Shown piece by piece: positions 8,817 through 16,436 of a DNA stretch of 51,096 nucleotides. The translations under genes and the position numbers were made by a program. Location of the stretch: the NCBI GenBank assembly GCA_016707785.1, contig JADJGZ010000042.1, forward strand, positions 1-51,096, written 5' to 3'. The notes below the pieces were generated by a model, which saw only the letters and a program-made list of their open reading frames with translations, was not told the origin of the DNA and did no database searches. Origin of the DNA: Bacteroidales bacterium (GTDB lineage Bacteria > Bacteroidota > Bacteroidia > Bacteroidales > UBA4417). How positions within the stretch are numbered: the first letter of the stretch is position 1; each line of letters begins with the position of its first letter.

Positions 8817-9383
8817 TTAGATCTTTTCAGATATAATATTTCTATTGAGTAAGGGTTGCAAATTTTCAAACAGCATTTCCTTCAGGAATCTTCTGACATC
8901 AGGTTCATTGATGGGTATATCACCCAGAATTTCCTTAATGGTCTTTGTACTCATTTCATAACTGCCATGTTTTGTGGAATAACTGAATGAAAAGTCTTTT
9001 TCTGGATTGGCACTGATGAGAAGAGTTATTACACCTGCCAGGTCACCTTCCGGCAAAAGATCGATATGACTCAATTTAGAATTCGAAATTACCTTTGTTC
9101 CGACTCCTTTCTCAGAACTGATCTCGAATTTACCTTCCGTTCGTTCTGTATTCTGTTTTAATAAAGGAATTCCAAGCCCGACTTTCCTTGTAGTTCTTGA
9201 TGTAAAGAAAGGATCCATCGCTTTTTCAAGGGTGATAGGATCCATTCCCGATCCATTATCTTCAATTTCCAGAGAGTAACTATCTTTTCCTTCATCTACC
9301 CTGATATGGATAGAAATGTGATCAGCCCCGGCACGAAGGGAATTCTGCACTATATCCAGTATATGTAAGGAAAGATCTTTCAT
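8817..9383 (-). CDS. GHKL ATP-binding protein, histidine-kinase-like ATPase domain only
   Basis: 188 residues. Residues 1-105 form an HATPase_c-type domain: the N-box region is DIVQNSLRAGADHI, the G1 box is IEDNGSGMDP, and FFTSRTTRKVGLGIPLL is the lid and G2 box. There is no HisKA domain or phospho-acceptor His. The C-terminal 80 residues, including the repeated-looking helical tail LGDIPINEPDVRRFLKEM, have no clear family. It overlaps the PHP gene upstream by four bases (ATGA), so translation is probably coupled. Similar ATPases sit in hydrogenase operons of other anaerobes; their function is not established. Confidence 0.85.
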   Translation of the reverse strand: MKDLSLHILDIVQNSLRAGADHISIHIRVDEGKDSYSLEIEDNGSGMDPITLEKAMDPFFTSRTTRKVGLGIPLLKQNTERTEGKFEISSEKGVGTKVISNSKLSHIDLLPEGDLAGVITLLISANPEKDFSFSYSTKHGSYEMSTKTIKEILGDIPINEPDVRRFLKEMLFENLQPLLNRNIISEKI

Positions 9384-10120
9384 TTACTTACGGGATTAAC
9401 AGTTTTGCTGGTTTTCAATGCCAACCTGAAGTCCTCAAATTCAGGTTGTTCCATGGTTAACATTGTAAATATTTCTCCAATTTCTTCCAATGAATGAGCA
9501 TCTGAATTTCTTATGATGAATAGGTCTTCAAATCCTTTCAAATAAGAGAACATTTCTGCGGTTGTACTGTGTTTTGAGATTTCAAAAGCATCTGGGACAA
9601 GGTTTTTTGGTATGAAACCTAACTGACTGATGAGACTGTAGCGGTTTTTGTCGATGTGAGCCGGTATAAAAATGCCTCCAAGTGAATGAACGTGCCTTTC
9701 AACCTGTTCAACCGATTGATCAATGGCTGTAATTAAAAGGCGTTCTTCCTGCCAGAGTATCTGTTCGTTTTCATCCACCACGACCTGGTATCCAAAGACA
9801 GATGGATCATTAGGGATATTGGGAAGATGAAAATCAAGGTATTCCTGCATTTTATCCAGTTGATTATCTGTTTCAAAGTAGGCCAGGCAGTGAATTTCTT
9901 CTTTAGTGGTGATTTCAACCCCCATGAAAAGAGTAATGCCTAATGGTTGTGCAAGTTGTTTGACGAGTTTACAATGATGCGTACTGTTATGATCGGTGAT
10001 TCCAATTATTTTAAGCCCTTTATCAAGTGCCTCTTTTACAATATTCTTAGGGCTCATCTCCAGGCCAGCGCAAGGAGAAAGAACCGTATGAATATGCAGA
10101 TCAGCCTTGTAAAGGTTCAT
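9380..10120 (-). CDS. PHP domain metal-dependent phosphoesterase-like protein
   Basis: 246 residues with the PHP signature: ADLHIHTVLSPCAG at the N-terminus, ITDHNSTHH near residue 42, and later metal-binding His/Asp positions including FIPAHIDKN and RNSDAHSLEEIG. Such proteins hydrolyse phosphate esters of nucleotides or sugars; the substrate here is unknown. It lies in the middle of the hydrogenase-associated module, 2 bases after a DRTGG gene and overlapping the GHKL ATPase gene. That conserved company suggests a regulatory or maturation role, not general metabolism. Confidence 0.85.
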   Translation of the reverse strand: MNLYKADLHIHTVLSPCAGLEMSPKNIVKEALDKGLKIIGITDHNSTHHCKLVKQLAQPLGITLFMGVEITTKEEIHCLAYFETDNQLDKMQEYLDFHLPNIPNDPSVFGYQVVVDENEQILWQEERLLITAIDQSVEQVERHVHSLGGIFIPAHIDKNRYSLISQLGFIPKNLVPDAFEISKHSTTAEMFSYLKGFEDLFIIRNSDAHSLEEIGEIFTMLTMEQPEFEDFRLALKTSKTVNPVSK

Positions 10121-10122
10121 TG

Positions 10123-10458
10123 TTATTTGGTTAGCAAGTTATAAAGTTTTCCTGATATAATAAAGGCAGAATCATATGTTCCAAGAACCGGTATTCCTTC
10201 TTCATTCGCCTGGGTAAGCATGTCTTCGTCCGGCTCAAATCCTTTGACCAGGATAATGGCTGCAAGGTCTTTCAGAGAGGCCACAGCAAGTACATTCTTA
10301 TGTGTTTGAAGGGTAATCCAAACCTGCTGACTGGCAGCAAAACCCATAACATCACTGAGTAAGTCACTGGTATAACCTCCGTTAGCTTCACCGGATAAGC
10401 CGGCAATCCCTCCAAAAATGGTGAGATTCAATTCTTTTGCTATATCTTCTACTTTCAT
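10123..10458 (-). CDS. DRTGG domain-containing protein, copy 1
   Basis: 111 residues that form one DRTGG-like domain. The conserved regions are the N-terminal VEDIAKELNLTIFGG, GGYTSDLLSDVMGFA near residue 30, the hydrophobic strand AAIILVKG, and the C-terminal GIPVLGTYDSAFIISGKLY. The domain is otherwise found in CBS-pair phosphatases and phosphotransacetylase-like proteins and is thought to bind small ligands. A second copy at 12250-12594 is clearly homologous but divergent. Ligand and partner are unknown. Confidence 0.8.
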   Translation of the reverse strand: MKVEDIAKELNLTIFGGIAGLSGEANGGYTSDLLSDVMGFAASQQVWITLQTHKNVLAVASLKDLAAIILVKGFEPDEDMLTQANEEGIPVLGTYDSAFIISGKLYNLLTK

Positions 10459-10470
10459 GGCAACTATAGA

Positions 10471-11808
10471 TTAAAATTTGTCATTTCCCCATATTTCCTT
10501 GAGAATCTGTAATGATTCTTCAGGGGTAAGTTCGCCAGTATGTTCACGGCTTTTCTGAACAAAAATGCATTGACGAATACTGGCTTCACCCTGAACTATA
10601 TCATTGGCGAAGGCCTGGCAATTGGGAGATCCGCAGGCTCCGCAATCTGTTTTCGGGAGAACCTGCATAAGCATTTGAACTTTATCCATCTTTCTCATGG
10701 CTTCTGCCATATCCTCATCCAACTTCATCATTGACCGTGGTTTAATCTCTTTGATGAAGATCCTGCGTTGAAGATACTCTTCATACTGATGGATTCCGAC
10801 AACTGTATTATTGTCAATTGATTCAATTTCAGGTTGTTTTTTTCGAAGCCTTTCAGTAATCAGAAAGCGGTTGGTGGTATTTAGAGCACCCCCTGCACAA
10901 CTTTCATCACAGGCCCTGAGTTCCAGGAAATCGATGTCTGAAATCTCTTCATTTTCTACCTTCTCCAGGAATTCAATAACATTATGTATTTCATCTATGG
11001 CGAGGCTACGACCAGGTATATTGTCAGCTTCACCATGAGTAAGAGTCCAGCGGACAGCATAACCAGGTAATGGCAGATTGGGAACAGGTATTTCATCATT
11101 CAACAATCCATTTTTAATGATCTTGTTGACTTTGTTATAGATGAAATCCATATTTATGACACCTGTAATCATGGAATAATCTTCTCCAACCGGACTCTTA
11201 ATGGCCGCAATTTTTGCTGCACAGGGAGTGAAATAAAAGACTCCTACTTCAGCCGGATTTACCCCCTGATCGGTAAGAAGTTTACGGCAATAAAGAGCTG
11301 TTATATCAAGAGGTGGTTTCAGCAACATGATATTATTTACCAGGGAAGGGAATTTCACCTGGATTAGGCGGATGATTGCAGGGCAGAAGGATGAGATAAG
11401 AGGTTTGATTCCGGGGTTTTCCTCAGCATACTTCCTGATTTGTTCAACGAGGAGAATAGTACCAAGTTCAACTTCATAAATTTGGGTAAATCCACAAGCT
11501 AGGATCGCTCTGTAGATCTGTTCACGACTGATATTTTCAGGGAATTGGCCAATAAAAACGGCTGGAACCAGGGCTATGCGATGTTTAAAAGTGCTAATCC
11601 TGCTGAAATCATCATGATCGATATTGATTGCTTTTACCGGGCATACTTTGAAGCATTCACCACAATCCACACAGCGATTTTCGTACAGGATGGCTTTCCC
11701 TTTTCTTACTCTTATGGCTTCAGTTGGACAGACATTCATACAGTGGGAGCATCCTGTACAGAGCTCTTCACTAATCCTGAGTGCATGATGAAAATGCCTG
11801 GTTTCCAT
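10471..11808 (-). CDS. [FeFe]-hydrogenase-like protein with altered active site (HfsB / putative sensory type)
   Basis: 445 residues. A two-cluster ferredoxin domain comes first (CTGCSHCMNVC at 17-27 and CVDCGECFKVC at 46-56). The H-cluster-type domain keeps all four expected ligand cysteines: C142 in SSFCPA, C196 in TPCAAK, and C300 and C304 in ACDESC. The proton-relay cysteine position is F141, and the usual MACPGGC..GGGQ loop is replaced by RACDESCAGGALN. The C-terminus carries another Fe-S motif (CGACGSPNC near residue 395). No PAS domain is visible. It resembles HfsB or putative sensory hydrogenases, not a normal H2-producing enzyme. It abuts the RsbW-like gene with no gap. Confidence 0.85.
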   Translation of the reverse strand: METRHFHHALRISEELCTGCSHCMNVCPTEAIRVRKGKAILYENRCVDCGECFKVCPVKAINIDHDDFSRISTFKHRIALVPAVFIGQFPENISREQIYRAILACGFTQIYEVELGTILLVEQIRKYAEENPGIKPLISSFCPAIIRLIQVKFPSLVNNIMLLKPPLDITALYCRKLLTDQGVNPAEVGVFYFTPCAAKIAAIKSPVGEDYSMITGVINMDFIYNKVNKIIKNGLLNDEIPVPNLPLPGYAVRWTLTHGEADNIPGRSLAIDEIHNVIEFLEKVENEEISDIDFLELRACDESCAGGALNTTNRFLITERLRKKQPEIESIDNNTVVGIHQYEEYLQRRIFIKEIKPRSMMKLDEDMAEAMRKMDKVQMLMQVLPKTDCGACGSPNCQAFANDIVQGEASIRQCIFVQKSREHTGELTPEESLQILKEIWGNDKF

Positions 11809-12237
11809 TTATTCTGATTCCTGCCCTTTTAGATAAACAATAATCTCCAACTGTGTCCCTTTGCCAACTTCACTACTAATTCTGAATTCGTCTGCATTAT
11901 TTTTTATGTTCTGAAGTCCCATTCCTGCCCCGAACCCCATTTCCCTAACCTTTGGGGAAGCTGTAGAGAACCCTGCCTTCATTGCTTTCTGGATATCAGG
12001 TATCCCGGGACCTTTATCTTCGAGCCTTATTTGAACTTTCTCGATGTCAACATAAACCCTGATGATGCCTTCGAATGCATGTGCAACAATATTTACTTCA
12101 GCTTCATACAATGCCACAACGATCCTTCTGATGATAGCAGGATCCACATTTAACTGTTTTAATACCTTCTTAAACTGGCTGGAGGCTGTTCCTGCCTTTG
12201 TAAAATTTCCGCCTTCAACCGGGTATTCGAAATGCAT
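11809..12237 (-). CDS. RsbW/SpoIIAB-like GHKL ATPase (anti-sigma factor family)
   Basis: 142 residues with an anti-sigma-type HATPase fold: IRRIVVALYEAEVNIVAHAFEG (N box), IRLEDKGPGIPDI (G1 box) and EMGFGAGMGLQNIKNNAD (G2 box). There is no phospho-acceptor domain. The family phosphorylates anti-anti-sigma partners, but none is encoded nearby, so a role in controlling the neighbouring DRTGG or hydrogenase-like proteins is only a suggestion. The gene lies between DRTGG copy 2 (12-base gap) and the hydrogenase-like gene (no gap). Confidence 0.85.
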   Translation of the reverse strand: MHFEYPVEGGNFTKAGTASSQFKKVLKQLNVDPAIIRRIVVALYEAEVNIVAHAFEGIIRVYVDIEKVQIRLEDKGPGIPDIQKAMKAGFSTASPKVREMGFGAGMGLQNIKNNADEFRISSEVGKGTQLEIIVYLKGQESE

Positions 12238-12249
12238 TGACCGATGGTA

Positions 12250-12594
12250 TTAATAAACGGGTTTCAATCCTGCATTGTAAAGTAACCCACATGATCTGAA
12301 CATGGAGTAACTGCATTCAAGCATCACCATTCCGTTTTCTTCTGCTAAACGCAGCATTTCAGGATCTGCTTTTTTATCTCTGACGAGAACAATATTTGTG
12401 ATATCAGCCATCTCAGAGGTTCTAATGGTTTGAATATTGGTCAGCCCTGTAAGCAACAAGAGGTTGGCACTATCCAGGGTAAGTACGTCACTCATCAGAT
12501 CGGAAGCAAATACATGGGAAATCTCCCTCTGAAGATGTTCTTTCCCGCATATGACTTTTGCATCAAGTATTACTGCAATTTCTGAAAGCTTCAT
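12250..12594 (-). CDS. DRTGG domain-containing protein, copy 2, first gene of distal operon
   Basis: 114 residues from the ATG at 12594. An in-frame GTG at 12609 overlaps the strong GGAGG ribosome-binding site and is therefore unlikely to be the start. The protein is one DRTGG-like domain: KLSEIAVILDAKVICG, HVFASDLMSDVLTL and the ending MVMLECSYSMFRSCGLLYNAG match copy 1 at 10123-10458 in layout but only modestly in sequence. It is the promoter-proximal gene of the ten-gene minus-strand unit and lies behind Rex-like boxes, so it is probably the first protein made when the operon is derepressed. Confidence 0.8.
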   Translation of the reverse strand: MKLSEIAVILDAKVICGKEHLQREISHVFASDLMSDVLTLDSANLLLLTGLTNIQTIRTSEMADITNIVLVRDKKADPEMLRLAEENGMVMLECSYSMFRSCGLLYNAGLKPVY

Positions 12595-12602
12595 TGATTT
12601 TT

Positions 12603-12607
12603 CCTCC
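12603..12607 (-). promoter_or_regulatory. Strong Shine-Dalgarno site that decides the DRTGG copy 2 start
   Basis: GGAGG on the minus strand lies eight bases before the ATG at 12594. It overlaps the alternative GTG at 12607-12609, which argues against that start. Strong Shine-Dalgarno sites are rare in this window outside the hydrogenase genes. Confidence 0.7.
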
Positions 12608-12675
12608 ACTTTGTTTCCTAACTATTCATTTTTCCAGCCAACTAAATGTTGGTAAGACCTTTGAATTTTCCACTG

Positions 12676-12706
12676 CAAAAGTAATCCACATTCAACTCCC
12701 AAACAA
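12676..12706 (-). promoter_or_regulatory. Bacteroidota-type promoter of the distal hydrogenase operon
   Basis: On the minus strand, TACTTTTG (12683-12676) matches the -7 consensus TAnnTTTG. A TTG (12706-12704) lies 20 bases upstream as a -33 element. Transcription would begin near 12669, giving a leader of about 75 bases before the ATG at 12594. The Rex-like boxes sit immediately upstream. Confidence 0.5.
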
Positions 12707-12711
12707 GTTAT

Positions 12712-12746
12712 TTGTTATTAATTTCACAATGTGAATCAAATAACAA
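12712..12746. promoter_or_regulatory. Two end-to-end Rex-like operator boxes
   Basis: Box A (12712-12729) reads TTGTTAT-TAAT-TTCACAA and box B (12729-12746) reads ATGTGAA-TCAA-ATAACAA. Both follow the TTGTnAn-N4-nTnACAA layout of the redox repressor Rex, with seven-base half-sites and a four-base spacer. Centre-to-centre spacing is 17 bases. They lie just upstream of the -33 element of the distal operon. CRP/FNR-family sites share a related half-site, so the binding protein is not certain. No rex gene lies in the window. Confidence 0.5.
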
Positions 12747-12796
12747 TCAATTTAGATAAAGTCTAAATAAGTAAGGGTTGGAGTGGGTCCAAAAGC

Positions 12797-12826
12797 AAAA
12801 AGAGCCGGATAATTCCGACTCTTTTT
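12797..12826 (-). terminator. Terminator after hydA copy 2
   Basis: AAAAAGAG and CTCTTTTT with an inner CGGA/TCCG form a 12-pair hairpin with one mismatch and a four-base loop (12810-12813). It is followed by a U-run on either strand. It sits about 70 bases beyond the stop of the second hydrogenase gene and upstream of the distal operon's promoter, so it separates the two hydrogenase transcription units. Confidence 0.8.
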
Positions 12827-12897
12827 ACTGAGTCCTAGTGTTGTTTGGAGGGGGGGCTTGCTTTTGCAGCTTTTGCATTTTTAAATTTTACTTATCA

Positions 12898-14691
12898 CTA
12901 GTACCTCTTTCTGACTTTGTAATGAGTATGAAGCAATTCATGCGACTTATGTCCGAGTGGAGTTCCCAGGTAATCCGTATAGACTTCTGTGACTTCCGGA
13001 TTTTCATGCGATTTTCGCAGACTCTTACCCATGTCTTCTGCATAGATGGCTTCAGTTCTCTTTCGGCGAATTTCAGGGGATGTAGGGATTGGCTGACCCC
13101 CACCTCCGATGCAACCACCAGGGCATCCCATGATTTCAATGAAATGATAGTTGGCTTCACCTCTCTTGATGGCTTCCATCAATTTTTTGGCATTGGCTAA
13201 TCCATGTGCGACCGCAACATTAAGTTCAACCCCTTCAAGGAAATTCCATGCTGGAACCGTATTCTTGATTTTAATAGATGCTTCCTTCACGCCTTCAATA
13301 CCCCTGACCGGTTTGATGTTCAGGTTGGTAAAGGGAACCTCATGACCGGTAACAATTTCATAAGCAGTACGTAAGGCTGCTTCCATTACACCTCCGGTAG
13401 CTCCGAAAATTACAGCTGCTCCGGTAGATTCACCCAATATACTGTCATAATTATCATCTTCCAGTTTATCGAAATCAATACCGGCTTGTTTCACCATCAT
13501 GGCTAATTCGCGGGTTGTAAGAACATAATCTACATCTTTGAATCCACTGTCTCTCATTTCCGGACGATTGCACTCAAATTTTTTGGCGGTGCATGGCATG
13601 ATAGAGACAACGATCATATTTTCTGCTTTGATATTGATCTTATCGGCATAATATGTTTTTGCAAGTGCGCCAAACATCTGCTGTGGTGATTTGCAACTGG
13701 AAAGGTTATCAAGCAACTCAGGGAACATATGTTCCTGGAATTTAATCCATCCTGGTGAGCAGGAAGTCATCATTGGAAGTTTCACGGTTTCATCCTTGTC
13801 AACGATTGCTTTTTTCAAACGGGTCAGGAGTTCAGTCCCTTCTTCCATAATGGTGAGGTCAGCAGTGAAATCTGTATCCAACACTTTATTGAATCCCATT
13901 TTTTTCAATGCTGAAACCATTTTTCCTGTTACCCTTGTCCCGGTTTCAACTTCCAGATCTTCACCCAATGCTACGCGTGTGGCTGGGGCAGTCTGAACAA
14001 CGACAAACTTCCTTGGATCATAAATAGCATTCCAAACTTCCTCGATGTAATTACGTTCAGTGAGGGCACCAGTCGGGCAACGGTTAATACACTGTCCGCA
14101 GTTGGTGCAAACTACATCATTCATTGGTTTATTAAGGAAAGTGCTGATGGACTGGTGGTTGCCTTTATGAACTACAGCCAGGGCGCTAACAGCCTGGAGT
14201 TCTGCACAGGTTCTTACACAACGCTGACAGCGGATACATTTGCTATTATCCTTCACAATGGAGGGGGATGATATATCCTGGATTTTATCTTTGGCTTTCA
14301 CCAAATCCAGGAAAACATGATCACCGATCCTGTATTCACTGGCTAATTCCTGCAATTCACAATGTCCGTTCTTAAAACATTTGGTACAGTCGCTATTATG
14401 TTCTGACAGCAATAGTTCAACCACATGTTTACGGGCAATTCGCACCTTTTCCGAATTGGTGAAGACTTCCATTCCTTCTGAAACAGGGGTTGCGCAGGAA
14501 GCGGAGAGCAAACGTGCTCCTTTTACTTCAACGACACAAACCCTGCAATTACCGGCAACGCTCAGGTCGGGGTGGTTACAGAGGGTCGGAATTCTGAAAT
14601 TCAGTCGTTTAGCCGCATCCAGAATGGTAGTGCCTTCTTCAACGGATATCGGTATATTATTGATTTTTAGATTTACCATATATTTACTCAT
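12898..14691 (-). CDS. hydA: [FeFe]-hydrogenase catalytic subunit, HydA type, copy 2 (TSCSPGW variant)
   Basis: 597 residues with the same domain order as copy 1: [2Fe-2S] (C38, C49, C52, C66), His-Cys [4Fe-4S] (HNSDCTKCFKNGHC), two [4Fe-4S] clusters (CIRCQRCVRTC, CTNCGQCINRC), then the H-cluster domain. Its first H-cluster motif is TSCSPGW: C311 remains as proton relay, but S312 stands where copy 1 has ligand C311. An extra cysteine, C333 in SSCKSPQQ, appears where copy 1 has Ala. MPCTAKKFE and the GCPGGCIGGGGQP loop are intact. The Shine-Dalgarno AAGGAG at 14700-14705, eight bases upstream, fixes the start. It is the last gene of its three-gene unit. Confidence 0.95.
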   Translation of the reverse strand: MSKYMVNLKINNIPISVEEGTTILDAAKRLNFRIPTLCNHPDLSVAGNCRVCVVEVKGARLLSASCATPVSEGMEVFTNSEKVRIARKHVVELLLSEHNSDCTKCFKNGHCELQELASEYRIGDHVFLDLVKAKDKIQDISSPSIVKDNSKCIRCQRCVRTCAELQAVSALAVVHKGNHQSISTFLNKPMNDVVCTNCGQCINRCPTGALTERNYIEEVWNAIYDPRKFVVVQTAPATRVALGEDLEVETGTRVTGKMVSALKKMGFNKVLDTDFTADLTIMEEGTELLTRLKKAIVDKDETVKLPMMTSCSPGWIKFQEHMFPELLDNLSSCKSPQQMFGALAKTYYADKINIKAENMIVVSIMPCTAKKFECNRPEMRDSGFKDVDYVLTTRELAMMVKQAGIDFDKLEDDNYDSILGESTGAAVIFGATGGVMEAALRTAYEIVTGHEVPFTNLNIKPVRGIEGVKEASIKIKNTVPAWNFLEGVELNVAVAHGLANAKKLMEAIKRGEANYHFIEIMGCPGGCIGGGGQPIPTSPEIRRKRTEAIYAEDMGKSLRKSHENPEVTEVYTDYLGTPLGHKSHELLHTHYKVRKRY

Positions 14692-14725
14692 GGCGGGTTC
14701 TCCTTTTCTTTAGATGTTCAAATGA

Positions 14726-15895
14726 TTAGTAAATGATCTCTTCCTTGAAGTTGTCAACAATCGAGATGAATGGATTTGCCACTGACTGGCCCAGTCCGCA
14801 CTTAGCGGCAATTTTCATGGTTAAAGTCAGTTTTTTCAGATCTTCGAGGTAGGTAGGAGATTTTTCACCTTTCTTGACGGCTTCGATTCCTTTAAGGAGT
14901 TGCTGGCATCCTACGCGGCATGGTGTGCATTGTCCGCATGATTCTTCAGTGAAGAATTCAAGGTAATCGTGCAGCACATTATACATTGAACGGGTGGAGT
15001 TGAAGATCATCATGGATCCTCCGGTAGGAATACCTTCGAAGCCGATAATCGTTTCATTGAATTTTTTCCTGGGAACGCAATGTCCGGAAGCTCCTCCGAT
15101 TTGAACCGCTTTGGCATCACCGTCAGCGAATTCTTCTACGAAGTCTTTCAGAGGCATACCGAGTTCCAGTTCATAAATCCCTGGGGTAGGAGTGTCACCT
15201 GAAACAGAAAATACTTTAGAACCGCGTGAATCGAATGTTCCGAAAGACTTGAATTTTTCGGAGCCCATCCTGCAAATTTCGCAAGTATAGACAAGTGTTT
15301 CAACATTATTGATCACAGTTGGCTTGCCATTGTATCCTGATACGGTAGGGTAAGGAGGTTTATTCCTGGGTTCTCCGCGTTTTCCTTCCATGGATTCAAA
15401 TAATGCACTCTCTTCACCACAAACATAAGCCCCACTTCCGGACCTCAGGTAAATAGTGAAATCTGATTTTCGTTCAGCGAGTTGCTGGTTGAAGAGATCC
15501 ACTTTTTTCTGCAGACTTTTAAGTAAGAAATTATATTCACCCCTCACATAAATATAACCTTCCCTGGCGCCAATCACATATGCGCAAATAGCCATCCCGG
15601 TGAATACTTTTTCCGGGACCCTGTCGAGGATTTCCCTATCCTTAAAAGTTCCGGGTTCTCCTTCATCTGCATTGCAGATCACATATTTTGCATCGGAATC
15701 TTCATTCCTGGTAAATTTCCATTTTAAACCAGTAGGGAAGCCTGCACCTCCACGGCCTTTCAAACCTGAATCAATCATATCCAGGATAATGCTGTCGGCT
15801 GATTTTTTTATGGTTTTATCATAAACATCTATTGGGGTAACTTTTTCGTCCCAGCCAAAAATGATGTCAACTTTCTTAAGTTGTAATTGTTCCAT
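14726..15895 (-). CDS. hydB: NuoF-like flavin subunit, short form (HydB type) of hydrogenase copy 2
   Basis: 389 residues: a bare NuoF core. FMN/NAD(H) motifs are GLKGRGGAGFPTGLKW and CNADEGEPGTFKDRE, and the [4Fe-4S] motif SCGQCTPCRVGCQQL lies near residue 330. Unlike the copy at 6581-8374 it has neither the N-terminal thioredoxin-like [2Fe-2S] domain nor the C-terminal two-cluster ferredoxin domain, so its route to ferredoxin must differ. It follows the NuoE-like gene by 23 bases and precedes hydA copy 2 by 34. Whether this smaller complex bifurcates electrons is not shown by sequence. Confidence 0.93.
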   Translation of the reverse strand: MEQLQLKKVDIIFGWDEKVTPIDVYDKTIKKSADSIILDMIDSGLKGRGGAGFPTGLKWKFTRNEDSDAKYVICNADEGEPGTFKDREILDRVPEKVFTGMAICAYVIGAREGYIYVRGEYNFLLKSLQKKVDLFNQQLAERKSDFTIYLRSGSGAYVCGEESALFESMEGKRGEPRNKPPYPTVSGYNGKPTVINNVETLVYTCEICRMGSEKFKSFGTFDSRGSKVFSVSGDTPTPGIYELELGMPLKDFVEEFADGDAKAVQIGGASGHCVPRKKFNETIIGFEGIPTGGSMMIFNSTRSMYNVLHDYLEFFTEESCGQCTPCRVGCQQLLKGIEAVKKGEKSPTYLEDLKKLTLTMKIAAKCGLGQSVANPFISIVDNFKEEIIY

Positions 15896-15918
15896 TGTAT
15901 ATGGTTTTAACCGGTGGT

Positions 15919-16389
15919 CTAATTTGATTTCTTAATATATTCTTCAACGATCTCAATGGCTTTCTGAGGGGTAACTTCAGGGAAAACCTCATCATTTACC
16001 AGCATAACGGGACCTTTATGGCACCAGCCCAGGCAATTGGCTGTTAACAAGGTAAATCTCTTGTCATGTGTTGTTTCACCCACCTTCACTTTCAGTTGAT
16101 CCTCCAGGACGGCAATAATTTCATCCTTATTGCGCATGTGACAGGAAATAGTTTTACAAATCCGGATGATGTTTTTACCTCTTGGAACCGTATCCAGGAA
16201 AGTATAGAAAGATGCAGTTCCGTAAACATCGGCAGCTGATAGGTCCAACTCCTTTGCAATCGCAATCATAGCTTCTTCAGAAAGAAATTTCTCCTGTGAA
16301 ACTAACCCCTGTAATATTGGCATCAGGGAATTGCGATCACGACCATGCTTTTCTACAAGTTCATGAACTAAATTTTCAGTGTTTGTCAT
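15919..16389 (-). CDS. hydC: NuoE-like [2Fe-2S] subunit of hydrogenase copy 2 (HydC type)
   Basis: 156 residues of the thioredoxin-like [2Fe-2S] family. Ligands are CKTISC near residue 84 and CLGWC near residue 130, with a helical N-terminal part. The second ligand loop (TANCLGWCHKGP) differs from copy 1 (CLRCVGACGLAP). It is the promoter-proximal gene of the NuoE-NuoF-HydA unit. A perfect Shine-Dalgarno GGAGGT lies just before the ATG, and Rex-like boxes flank the -7 element about 75 bases upstream. Confidence 0.9.
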   Translation of the reverse strand: MTNTENLVHELVEKHGRDRNSLMPILQGLVSQEKFLSEEAMIAIAKELDLSAADVYGTASFYTFLDTVPRGKNIIRICKTISCHMRNKDEIIAVLEDQLKVKVGETTHDKRFTLLTANCLGWCHKGPVMLVNDEVFPEVTPQKAIEIVEEYIKKSN

Positions 16390-16393
16390 TTAG

Positions 16394-16399
16394 ACCTCC
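16394..16399 (-). promoter_or_regulatory. Perfect Shine-Dalgarno site of the NuoE-like gene, copy 2
   Basis: GGAGGT on the minus strand lies four bases before the ATG at 16389. It is notable because genes outside the hydrogenase region in this window have A/T-rich leaders without such a site. Confidence 0.7.
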
Positions 16400-16436
16400 A
16401 TGATTTTTTTAATTAAAAGAATTACAATGAATTACA

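Noticed and set aside
8393..8869. Longer 158-residue version of the [2Fe-2S] protein
   Set aside because: It would start from TTG inside the GHKL gene and adds 26 residues unlike the family; the ATG at 8791 fits the usual N-terminus.
12712..12746. Inverted repeat considered as a terminator
   Set aside because: It is AT-rich, has no U-run after it, and lies upstream of the promoter-proximal gene; a clear terminator sits at 12797-12826.
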